Below, piece by piece: positions 1-8,914 of a DNA stretch of 64,000 bases. The notes below the pieces were generated by a model. The model saw nothing but the letters and a program-made list of their open reading frames with translations, had not been told where the DNA came from and ran no database searches. Numbering within the stretch: the stretch's first letter is position 1; each line of letters opens with the position of its first letter. A program made the translations under genes and the position numbers. The DNA comes from Plasmopara viticola (Eukaryota > Oomycota > Peronosporomycetes > Peronosporales > Peronosporaceae), in the NCBI GenBank assembly GCA_001695595.3, contig MBPM02000004.1, positions 496,001 to 560,000 of the forward strand. Reading direction: 5' to 3'.

Positions 1-221
1 ACGAGCTGCACATTGCAAACATGCATAACCCAGGATACAAGCGCATTGGTTACATCAAGGTCACTACTGCAAACAAGAAGGTTCATGAAGCCGGCAAGGT
101 TAAGAAACAGTCGGACAACTCTGTAGTCTGTACAGCTCCTGCTGGACAGCAACTCGGGGGGTTCAGCGGGAGCGCTGGGCAAGAAGTGGATGTGCTCACG
201 CCTATATGGACACCGATTTAA
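1..221 (+). CDS. Jacalin-like lectin, C-terminal part (5' end off the window)
   Basis: The frame is open from base 3 and ends at the TAA at 219-221; the start lies outside the window. The 72 visible residues align along their whole length with the C-terminal part of the complete lectin gene on the opposite strand at 28650-29183. Shared features are ELHIANM at the start, RIGYI, and a closing GGFSG...DVLTPIW strand typical of the last beta-strands of a jacalin fold, which binds mannose- or galactose-type sugars in other organisms. It is one end of the inverted duplication: lectin followed by a decayed secreted-protein gene on the opposite strand, as in the other arm. No lesion is visible in this part. 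Family assignment is by motif; sugar specificity cannot be read. Confidence 0.6.
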   Translation, partial: ELHIANMHNPGYKRIGYIKVTTANKKVHEAGKVKKQSDNSVVCTAPAGQQLGGFSGSAGQEVDVLTPIWTPI

Positions 222-454
222 AATCCTAGTCTGTGGCCACGCCTACAAGCCAGCCTACTCAAACCCAACATGACCAGGCTTGGTATCGATTTCAGCCGCC
301 ATTCTTCTTTTTTCACGGTCATTACTTCGTTTCTGTAAACAATAGAGTAAACAAATAGAAAGAGTTTTGATTTACTACTTTAAATCTCTGTCCAGCGACC
401 AATTTAGCAAAGTGAAGCTATTTGATTTTGCACTTGATCACAAAAGACACTGGT

Positions 455-1078
455 TTAATCCTCATCTTTTCTACCAGAGCTCTGCTTCCATCTGTCCCGC
501 TTCAAGGCATGAGTCATCGAGACCTTAGCTCCTTGTATCTTCTGACGAGGACTTTCTTCGTTCTCATCAGAGATGTCGTCGTCACTGTCGTCTGTGGTGG
601 AACAATGGTGACCGATCTTCGCTCCAATATCACCAGCTTGATTGAGCTGTGCCCAATAAACCGACTGAGCTGATCCACATGTGGTGTCGCGTTTGAAAAC
701 GGCGATAACGTCCGAAAACGTGCCACCTTCTTGTGAATTCGATAAACTCGACGTGCCTGATGCGTGGTGGGCCATGCTTCTGTCCAATTTGCACCTTCCA
801 CGCAACAACGTCACTGTCATCGACCAGATTGAAGTCGTTCACTTGTCCTGCGACATGTCGTGCGAAAATCAAGCGAAGACGCCGAAACAAATCACGCGTT
901 CACCTTGACCACTTAAAAGAGTCTTTACTCGTTGTCCAAGGCTGACAATCTTTGAGTCTTTAGGCATGTCTCCGTGAGGCTGTCTCATCATACAGTACGA
1001 AGTGGTCCGTTGAAAACCTATTTTAGCAGCGATAGCTTGTACAGCAGCAAGCGCAACAATACCAAGTATGAGGTTCAT
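455..1078 (-). pseudogene. Decayed three-exon secreted-protein gene (copy X-left)
   Basis: ATG at 1078 opens a frame with an obvious signal peptide (MNLILGIVALAAVQAIAA). Exon 1 (904-1078) is followed by a 56-nt GT...CAG intron (848-903), exon 2 (795-847, reading GQVNDFNLVDD), a 68-nt GT...AG intron (727-794) and exon 3 (455-726), which ends in a strongly acidic stretch (TTDDSDDDISDENEES) and a basic tail. The splice sites were placed by comparison with the inverted copy at 27843-28300. Exons total 500 nt, one base short of a continuous frame; the other copy has one extra A at the end of exon 2. So this copy carries a 1-nt frameshift there, unless a different splice is used: reading exon 2 straight through gives a 130-residue frame ending at 630. 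No known family is recognised. Confidence 0.5.
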
Positions 1079-1997
1079 TGGAGTCGGTTGGGTCGTCAGA
1101 AGAAGTAGCGAAATTTTCGAGGCAAGTAAAAGAAGGATTTTGCGGGATGAATGCGTTACGTAAAGTGCAATGTTGAGTTGTTTGTCCGTGTTGTGGCGGT
1201 TCTAACCCAAGACAGTTAGTCCAGTTTAATCAACTGATCCAAACTTCATTCCTGCCCACAAAAACCATCGACATATTCCATTAGTCCTACATTATTGGTC
1301 TATGCATGCTCAACAATGGTAAAAATCGAGATGGTGCTGCATTTTTAAGTCCAGAATCAATGACTAGCAGCGTTAACATATAAACTACATACTACCAGCT
1401 TTTTGCACTGCACAGTAATCATTTTTTGTAGTAATACTTAAAGCGTAGCGTAAGCAATAGCATGTATAAAATTGCCATGCGGATGATTCGGCAAGACCAT
1501 ATCAATATCTTTCTCAACTATGCCTAAGTAAATCTTCTGTCGATAAATAGTAAATTTGAGGGATGCTATCAGTCAGATCTTGATATACTATACACGCAGA
1601 ACCGCTTTCAAGAACGCACAATGTACTATCATCATCCATGCCCGAGTGATATCAATTTTTAGAGTGTAGAGTAAGACTTAGTGCATCACAGGCGAGAAAT
1701 CTTCTCCCGAAAGCAAAATTCGACTTTTAGCACGGGTCTCCCTCCAAACCCTCACTTTAATGTATATTTTTTGCTCGCCTTCAAGTGAGTCGCTTGCACA
1801 CTACCTCAAGGCTTTAATACTCCTAAAAACTTTCGCTTATGACTCACCGCTAATGAGTTTAATAAAACTTTCTAACTTCTTGATAGGATACATAACAAGT
1901 GGAGCTGGGGATGGTCATCGTTGTTGCCTTAAGAAATATCCGGAAATGTTCGTGAAACTCTCAAAGACAATTCAAGCTTTTTAGGCATTAGATCTCT
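1079..1997. other. Non-coding stretch between gene X-left and gene-Y remnant
   Basis: Bases 1079-1460 are recognisably the inverted copy of 27460-27842 (upstream region of gene X). Bases 1461-1997 show no open frame with a recognisable motif, no repeat shared with the rest of the window and no RNA gene that I can see. Confidence 0.5.
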
Positions 1998-2139
1998 TAA
2001 TACATGAAGTTTTCTTTTCGTCTCGTACTAAGTCCATGCGAGTGGAGCAGTATCTCCAATACGAGCTCGATAGGCTCAAGTCTCGTCGTCGACTGCAAGC
2101 ATACTGTCAAACCTGCGAAAAAGCTTTGGTAGTGTACCT
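1998..2139 (+). pseudogene. Gene-Y remnant, part upstream of the copia D insertion
   Basis: This stretch is the inverted counterpart of about 26890-27010, and the match resumes immediately after copia D at 6792. Before the insertion it was therefore continuous with 6792-7400. No translated domain is recognised. Confidence 0.45.
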
Positions 2140-2319
2140 TGTAACGGCCTCTAATTGGGTGTCCCACAGTATGTGTCAACTTGACATATAAGAGAATCGG
2201 TCACATTCTAGAATATCGAGACAGAAGAACACGTGGCTACAAGTGAGTAAGAGCCGATAGTTTGCTTTACTCCTATGAATTTACTTTCCATTTTGCACTG
2301 CGACAATCACATTGTTATA
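2140..2319 (+). repeat. 5' LTR of copia D
   Basis: 180 bp, beginning TGTAACGG and ending TTGTTATA, with short imperfect inverted termini (TGTAAC/GTTATA). It should carry the promoter and the start of the genomic transcript, but I cannot place these exactly. Confidence 0.9.
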
Positions 2320-2331
2320 GGTTATGAGCCC
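2320..2331 (+). promoter_or_regulatory. Primer-binding site of D, half-tRNA-Met type, overlapping the gag ATG
   Basis: GGTTATGAGCCC follows the LTR directly. It is the reverse complement of the anticodon arm GGGCTCATAACC of initiator tRNA-Met as known from yeast, not of a tRNA 3' end. Drosophila copia is primed by such a 5' half of initiator tRNA-Met. The gag start codon at 2324-2326 sits inside the site. Confidence 0.65.
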
Positions 2332-5300
2332 AATAACGAACCCGAACGAGATCCTCAGCGACGACAACTACTTCCTGTGGGAGTTTAACGCCCGCATGGC
2401 ATTGGCCAGGAAGGACCTCCTCGATCATCTCGAGGTGAAGCCAGAAGACGCAGTGAACGCCCCCGCCCAATGGAAAGCCGCCGATGTGAAGGCGCTGGCT
2501 GTGGTGTCGAAGCTGTTGAGTCCAACGTACCAGATGATGGTGAGAGAAGCCAATTCTGCATGGGAAGCATGGCAAATTCTGCGTGCATTTTTCATGTAGC
2601 AGAGTCTGCACAGCCGTGTGCAGCTGCGCAAGCAACTCCACGAGTTCGCGATGGCCGGTGGTGGGAGTCTCATGAGGCATCTGGTGCAGTTCGATGAATT
2701 GTGTGCGAAGTTGGCTGCGGTTGGTGACGCTCCGCCTGAAGAGGAGAAGCTGGTGATCCTCCTTGGTAGTCTGCCAAGTGAGTACGACGCGATGGTGCGG
2801 CTCATCGAAGCGCGCGACCGTGTGACACTTCTGGATGCGAAAGAGATGATCCGACGCGAATATGAGATGATTCAGAAACGCGAGGTGAAGGAGCAAGCAT
2901 TCAAGGCGACGGTGAGTGATAATGGTGGAAGGTTCCAGAATGGGCGTGGAGGCCGACGTGGACGAAATGCCAAGGGACACGGACGCAAAAAGCATAATGG
3001 TGGTGACAAGAAGGAGTTCAAGGGCCGATGCTATGAATGCCACGAAGCTGGCCACAAGAAACAAGATTGCCCGAGGCTGAAGAGCAATGCCGGTGGTTCG
3101 GAGTTCGCGTTCTCCGCTATGACCGCTGGTGGTGAGCAATCGTCCACCTGGCTCCTTGATAGTGAAGCCAGCTCGCACATGACTACGGATCGGAATGATT
3201 TTTCGGGAATACCGCCCGCTTACCGAACCAATCGAAATCATGGTGGCAAATGGCCAGCGAGTTGCCGCCATAGGTATGGGTACCGTGCGAGTTTACTTTA
3301 CCAGAGACGTGCGGGTGAAGTTGACGGAAGTTCTCCACGTTCAGAAATTGGACCGAAAGCTACTGTCGGTTCCTGCACTCATGTCCAAGAATCTCGCTGT
3401 GCAGTTCGACAAGATCGGTGCCTCCATTTCGCAGAATGGCCATGTTGTTGTTCGAGTCCCTCGGATTGGGAAACTGTACGCGTGTGAACTAAAGTACAGA
3501 ACGGAAGGCAACGCGTATACGGCATTTGATGGTGAGTCAATTGATAAAGCTTACGAAGTTATTCACGCGCGCCTGGGGCACGTCTCCGATACCAAGCTAA
3601 AGCTAGTTACTCGCGCGTGCGATGGTATCCCCCCTATGGCTTTGTCTCAATCGGATGGTGGTGTTTGCGGTGGCTGTGCGCAAGGAAAAATGACCACGAG
3701 CTCGTACGCGCACCAATCGGGTAGCGAGATAAAGACAGGTCGCCCATTCGAGATTGTGCACACGGATGTGATGGGGCCAATTAAACCGAAATCCAAGGGT
3801 GGTGCGGTATACATCGTGGTCTTCGTGGACGACTTCAGCCGAGTAGTGTTCGTCAACTTCATCAAGCAGAAGTCTCAAGTGTTCGATTGCATCAAGGCAT
3901 TTTGCACTCAGGTTAAGGTGCAACACGGCTGCAAGGTGATGTGTGTTCGTAGTGACAACGGTGGTGAATATGTGAGCAAGCGCTTCGGCAAGTTCTGTGC
4001 GTCCAAAGGGATCATTCATCAGACGAGTGCGCCATACAGCCCCCAGCAAAATGGGACCGCTGAGCGTATGAACCGGACACTAGCTGACATGGCCCGATCG
4101 ATGCTACACTACATGCGAGTGGACCGTGTGTGGTGGGCTGAAGCGTTTCGGACTGCAGCTTACATCGTCAACCGTATCCCGAATACTGCGCGACCGGATC
4201 AGAGCCCCCTCGAAGTATTAACCGGAAAGCGCCAGTCACTCGAAGACCTTCGTGTATTTGGTGCTCGTGGCTACGTACATGTTGACAAGCCAAACGTAGG
4301 CAAACTTGATCCTCGAGCTCACCGTTAACTCTTCCTTGGATACGCTGATGGTTCAAAAGCGTACCGTGTGTGGGACTACGACGACGAGCGCATCGTGATT
4401 TCGCGATCGGTGCATCTGAACGAGCGACCAACAGACACGTTCCATGCCGTCAGTGATGACTCAAGTTGCTCTCCTTGGGTGGTTAGCATCAATGATCACG
4501 ATTCCGTGAGTAATATTCCGCCACCGCGACCAGTGAATGCGAACGACCATGATGCAACTGCGGATGGCGACGATGTTGCCGACGTTGAAATGGAAGAAGT
4601 GCCCCCTACCGATGCTCAAATCTCACCCGTTCCTACTGATGCTTTGGACAGGGGGAGTAACAGCCAGATGCAAGTTGTCCAGCGCATCAGTCCTGCTACT
4701 GTTACCGAAGATCAGCAGATGCAGCTCGCCCAGCGTCCTGATTGCGACATCGTCCAGCATCTCAATCCGAGCCTTGACCTCGTCCATGCTGCCGCATGTG
4801 ATCCGTGCACACCGTCAGCAATTATCCCTCATGGTGAAGGTGTTGGCGTCGGCGTCGATGCATCAGAGAATCGCATGGTGTTCAGTGGTGGTTCCATTCG
4901 CCCTCGGTCGATCACGTATGAACAACCGCGTCTACTGACTGATTGGGATATGCCTTTGCATCTTGGTGGCGCTGAAAATGACGTTGAGCCAGAACCAGAA
5001 AGCAAGCGACCACGCCTGGATGAGTACGAAATTGCGTTGGCGGTGTCTGAGCTACCTACATCATACGCTGAAGCAATGGCGGTCCCTGACGCTCCAGAAT
5101 GGAAGGAAGCTATTCGTGCTGAGATTCGGTCGCATGTGCGGAGCCACACGTGGGACATGATGCGACGACCTCAAGGAAACAAGGTGATCGGATGCAAATG
5201 GGTATTCGCGAAGAATTACGACGAGAATGGAGCGGTTAAGCGATACAAGGCACGTCTGGTCGCTCGAGGTTTCCTCCAGACTCGTGGCATAGACTATACC

Positions 5301-6611
5301 CACACATACTCACCAGTGGCAAGCATGAACACGATCCGGGTCTTTCTCGCATTGTGCTGCTCTCGACGCCTCATGATTCGCCAGTTTGACATTGAGACCG
5401 CATTTCTAAATGGCAAGCTTGACTAAACAGTGTTTATGAATCCCCCTGAAGGAGTGAATGTGGCGCCGGAATTGGTGTGCAGACTCCGCCGCAGCCTCTA
5501 TGGACTCAAGCAAGCTGCAGCTGTGTGACACCGTACCATCCGCGACGTGTTCAAGCGTCTCGGTTTCAAACAGTGTCGAGCTGATCCTTGTCTCTTCGTT
5601 CGACGAGATGACAGTGACCCAGCGGCCGCGGTTTTTGTAGTGCTCTACGTGGACGATCTACTTGTTGGCTGCAAAACAGAGGAACAAGCGCGATCCGTGT
5701 GTACTGTATCTTGCGTCGCACTTCACGGTCAAATCACTCGGTGATGCTCGTTTCGTTCTCGGGATGGAAGTACTTCACGATCGGGAACGTGGTGAAATGG
5801 TGGTGAAGCAATCTCAGTTTATAACCAAGTTGCTCGAGCGTTTTGGTCAAGTATCTGCTCATGGTGTCCGCAACCCAATGGTAATTGGTCAAGATCTCAG
5901 CCCATCCGACAAGCACGGTGTATGCACAGACAAAAATCAGTACCGCGAACTAATCGGATCAATGCTGTACGTTGCCAATGCCACACGTCCCGACATTGGC
6001 TACGTGCTGTCGATACTCTCTCAGTACCTCGATACGCCGCGTGAGATGCATTGGAATGCTGCGCTACGTGTACTTCGCTACCTCAAGGCCACTGATTCGA
6101 TCGGCATCCACTACACGGCAAAGGGCAAGAATATCGTGACATACTGCGACGCGAACTGGGGTGGTGATTAGGAGACGCGACGTTCGACGTCTGGTGTGAT
6201 GGTAAAGATGGCTGACGGTCCGGTCATCTACAAGAGCAAGCGTCAAGCGACCGTCGCATTATCAACTGCTGAAGGCGAGTACATGGCTCTCGCACTTACC
6301 GCTCAAGAAGTACTGTGGCTGCGTTTCCTCCTCACAGAGATGGGTGTAAGCGTGTCGAGTGCGTCGACGATCTACATGGACAACCAGTCGGCGATTAGTA
6401 TGGCAACTAATCACGGATACACCCCACGCGCCAAGCACATCGACCTCCGAGCTCACTTCATCCGTGACCACGTCGAGAAGGGCACTATCAAGGTGGAGTC
6501 GTACCATCGGAGTCTCAGCTAGCGGATATGTTAACGAAGGCCATTCCGACGCCGCGCTTTGTGGAGCTTCGTGTCGCATGCGGACTTGTGGACTGTCAAG
6601 TTGAGGGGGAG
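2324..6611 (+). pseudogene. gag-pol of copia D with five stops and three frameshifts
   Basis: Compared with element E, the frame is broken by stops at 2597 (TAG, in gag), 4326 (TAA, after integrase), 5424 (TAA, RT), 5526 (TGA, RT) and 6169 (TAG, RNase H), and by single-base frameshifts near 3207, 5705 and 6498. The zinc knuckle CX2CX4HX4C near 3031-3072 is intact, unlike that of E. The protease active site reads DSEAS where E has DSGAS, so the catalytic Asp-Ser-Gly is lost. The integrase shows HTDVMGP, SDNGGEY and QQNGTAER, and the RT has YVDD near 5644-5657. A polypurine tract (TTGAGGGGGAG, 6601-6611) precedes the 3' LTR. It cannot make its own polyprotein. Confidence 0.9.
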
Positions 6612-6791
6612 TCTAACGGCCTCTAATTGGGTGTCCCACAGTATGTGTCAACTTGACATATAAGAGAATCGGTCACATTCTAGAATATCGAGACAGAAGA
6701 ACACGTGGCTACAAGTGAGTAAGAGCCGATAGTTTGCTTTACTCCTATGAATTTACTTTCCATTTTGCACTGCGACAATCACATTGTTATA
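6612..6791 (+). repeat. 3' LTR of copia D
   Basis: 180 bp, identical to the 5' LTR except for C instead of G at its second base (6613), which alters the terminal TG. Confidence 0.9.
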
Positions 6792-7400
6792 TGCCTTCCA
6801 TTTCTAACACCAATAGTGGCGGGAGCGTGGTCAATGACGCTGAGTTTCTCTTGAAAAAGCTTTCATGGCGTCAATTCACTTTTGCTAAGTAGGGCCTTTA
6901 ACTTCTCATTACTTTTAGAGTGAAGGTCGTTCGTTTCTTCAAAAGGCTAAAATGGAATCTGACGACGGTATGCTAGCAATTTCCTTCTTTTCAAAGAAGA
7001 GGAAAAGGGAAGCGAAGGGCAGCGTACAATTGTGTTTGTCCTCAAGAAGCTTGCGACCGGCGTTTGGCGGATGAAGCCAATGGTGTCGCGCAGACGACCT
7101 CGACTATCGCCGTCAAGGCTTGCATTGAAAGCCTTAGATAACAAAATCAGGCTCTATTCGATCAAAGCTTCGGTCTCGTGTGTACAATCGCACAATTTCG
7201 CAATCAGTCGCTCGACTTGCGCCCCCCCCAAATTAGATATTGTGGTAGTTTGTGAATAAAAGTAGATTTCGATCTATCTATTGGGTCGAATTTTCTTGGC
7301 CGAGTCCTCACTTGACTCAGCGCCAACACTCCTGCGCTCACATCAGTTAAGGTTTTGAGCAAACCCACGTAGAATAGTAGCTGTAGTAGCAATCTCTTCG
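6792..7400 (+). pseudogene. Gene-Y remnant, part downstream of copia D
   Basis: The start reads SNTNSGGSVVNDAEFLLKK followed by WRQFTFAK and a stop at about 6889. The inverted copy (26572-26886) reads SNTNRGGSVVNDAEG and RRQYTFAKLGLKLL and stays open further. This confirms that copia D split a once continuous sequence. The rest, to about 7400, remains alignable to the other arm as DNA but with frame breaks. Function not recognised. Confidence 0.45.
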
Positions 7401-8009
7401 TGATCCATTATTCTAAATACTTATGTATTACTTCTTTCCATCAAACAAGGCGATCACAAATTCTTGAACCATAGTCAAATGCTGTATGCTACATCTTTTG
7501 ACAGGCCGAACTGATATTAGTGTAATGGCACTGGCAAGCATGCCAGTAGTGCGACCACATATGCAAGTTTTTGACCTGGTGCACATTTCGCATGTGCGCT
7601 CATATGTGTAGACCCATTTAAATATTCTAGACCACATATAATGAGCTTACCAAGCCATGCATCTTTACCAAGATGACTGACAAGCATAAAATCAAGAAAT
7701 TAACGAAGAATATGAAGTAAAAAAGAATATTGAGAGGAAACGAAGATGGGATAGGTCACCTAGATCTATGCTACAGCACGTTCCACAAATATGAATCTCG
7801 CGCTTAGTGACCTCAAGGCTAGTTTTTCTGTCTGAGCCTTAAATACTATCAATGCCCTTCATAGTCTAAAGCTGATCTACGCATGTGTCACCTCGTGCGC
7901 ACGTGACACGGTTTATTTAGTATTACAGCTGAAGTCACAGCTGAGACAAAAGCTAGATTATGGTTCAAGATGCATTAGCCAAAGCACTTTAATTTTCTGA
8001 AAACATACT
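7401..8009. other. Non-coding part of left inverted arm
   Basis: This is alignable in patches to the reverse complement of about 25740-26280, for example around 7860-7930, where both arms share a motif containing GCGTAGATCAGCTT on one strand. No supported gene, RNA or separate repeat is seen. Confidence 0.4.
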
Positions 8010-8321
8010 TCATCTGGTACAAAAACGGAAATCCAACAGGTTATTTTCTGCGACAGGTGTTCCAACTGTGTCGCTATGCTTATTGGTGCATGATGCGAAT
8101 ATTTTGCGAACAGCTACGAGCTTACCAAGTAAGCGCTTGTATCGACAATAGCTCACTGTTCCGTAAACATCTTTCTGTATTAAGCACGATAGTTTCTTTT
8201 GGCAGCTTGCGGCTATAATGCGCTCACTTTTTTTTCCCTCAGCGTCTGCTTGCAGTAGTGCAGTGCCGATGTCAAAATTTGATGCGTCACTGATTGATTG
8301 GATTGGATTCAGCGAGACCAA
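8010..8321 (-). pseudogene. Ty3/gypsy RNase H remnant (left arm)
   Basis: The 103-codon frame begins with SDASNFDIGTALLQADAEG followed by ERIIAASCQKKLS. This is the pattern of the gypsy RNase H start (a catalytic Asp in DAS, then G-aLLQ, then R.IA..S..L). The following part carries TNKHSDTV where a TDH-type motif would fall, in a shifted frame. Two other decayed copies lie at 25050-25730 and 43750-44110 on the plus strand. The assignment rests on these motifs only, and the frame is not continuous. Confidence 0.5.
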
Positions 8322-8391
8322 CTTACTTAGCTGCTAAGTTCTCAAATTTCTTTCTATATACATCAAATAGTAAATTTGCCATTAATAAGAA

Positions 8392-8700
8392 AAAGGAGAG
8401 CCACTTAGTCAGTAATTTACTCTCCGAGGACCCATTACAAGGCAGATTGCGCAAAAGCGCGCTCAAATTTTAGCATTTTGCGAGCAGAATACGAAAATTG
8501 TCGTGGGGAAAGGCACGGATTCGAAAGGGTCTCTTAGTCAGAGACTATGATGTATCCCGATCTCAAGCAAATTAAAGTGTGAGAGAGGAAAATTTTAGCT
8601 GTTGACTTGCGTGTTGATTCTTCATTTGTGATAATGTTCACTACTTGACGCCGAGTGTTACCTGCATCCAGTTCGCCTCGACACATCAAAATACTTGAGC
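8392..8700 (+). repeat. Left flank of the copia-A target locus
   Basis: This stretch aligns directly with 41960-42280. Both contain CGCAAAA(A)GCGCGCTCAAA, GGCACGGATT, and CTTAGTCAGAGAC followed by ATGTATC. In the 42-kb copy the sequence then runs straight into the counterpart of 13215-14600, whereas here copia A intervenes. No coding sequence is recognised. Confidence 0.6.
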
Positions 8701-8715
8701 ATCCCATTCGATCAG

Positions 8716-8775
8716 GCCTTCTCGTTCGGCGGGCAGTGCATCCAGCGCCGAGGTCGTGAGGGTCTACCATTTCTT
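8716..8775 (-). repeat. Retroposon R fragment
   Basis: A 60-base piece matches the three longer R copies, including CTCGTTCGGCGGGCAGTG and GAGGTCGTGAGGGTCT. It abuts the truncated left LTR of copia A. Too short for boundaries or target duplications. Confidence 0.55.
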
Positions 8776-8784
8776 TCGGTTAAA

Positions 8785-8914
8785 AAAAACGAAGTGAACA
8801 AATTTATCTAGACCAATGAACGGCTACCATATGTAATTACTAATTGTGACGTACTTGTAAATACTGTGACGCCATCCGCCTGTTCAACATGCATTCAGCG
8901 GTGTGATATTAACA
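8785..8914 (-). repeat. 3' LTR of copia A, outer end missing
   Basis: Homology to the other five LTRs of this family starts at about 8785 (CGAAGTGAACAAATTT) and ends at ...TTAACA (8914). About 15 outer bases, including TGTTGAGTAG, are gone. A polypurine tract (GGTGAGTGGGAG on the minus strand) is at 8915-8926. Confidence 0.85.

Larger units (their letters stand above)
2140..6791 (+). mobile_element. Ty1/copia retrotransposon D, full-length but dead
   Basis: The element is bounded by 180-bp LTRs (2140-2319 and 6612-6791) that differ at one base only (G at 2141, C at 6613). Order inside is PBS, gag with zinc knuckle, protease, integrase, reverse transcriptase and RNase H, the Ty1/copia order. 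It is a sister of element E (31047-35739), to which it aligns end to end with a few per cent difference. The flanks TACCT (2135-2139) and TGCCT (6792-6796) look like a 5-bp target duplication with one change. It splits the gene-Y block of the left inverted arm; the uninterrupted sequence survives at about 26572-27010 on the other strand. Confidence 0.92.
1..8392 (+). repeat. Left arm of inverted duplication (interrupted by copia D)
   Basis: Reading this arm forward matches the reverse complement of about 24960-29200. The order agrees block by block: lectin end (1-221), decayed secreted gene (455-1078), its upstream region (1079-1460), the gene-Y block (1998-2139 plus 6792-7400), and the gypsy RNase H block (8010-8392). 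Copia D (2140-6791) is present only here; three retroposon R insertions are absent here. Bases 1461-1997 have no counterpart I can see in the other arm. The arms are clearly diverged, so the duplication is old. Confidence 0.75.

Noticed and set aside
2315..3271. 318-codon minus-strand frame opposite copia D (also 31222-31803 opposite E)
   Set aside because: Antisense shadow of gag; its sequence mirrors the coding strand and has no motif.
5638..5640. Apparent TAG stop in copia D RT
   Set aside because: In the pol frame the bases read GTA-GTG (Val-Val), a silent difference from E.
7428..7637. Small minus-strand frame in the left arm
   Set aside because: Not conserved as a frame in the inverted copy.
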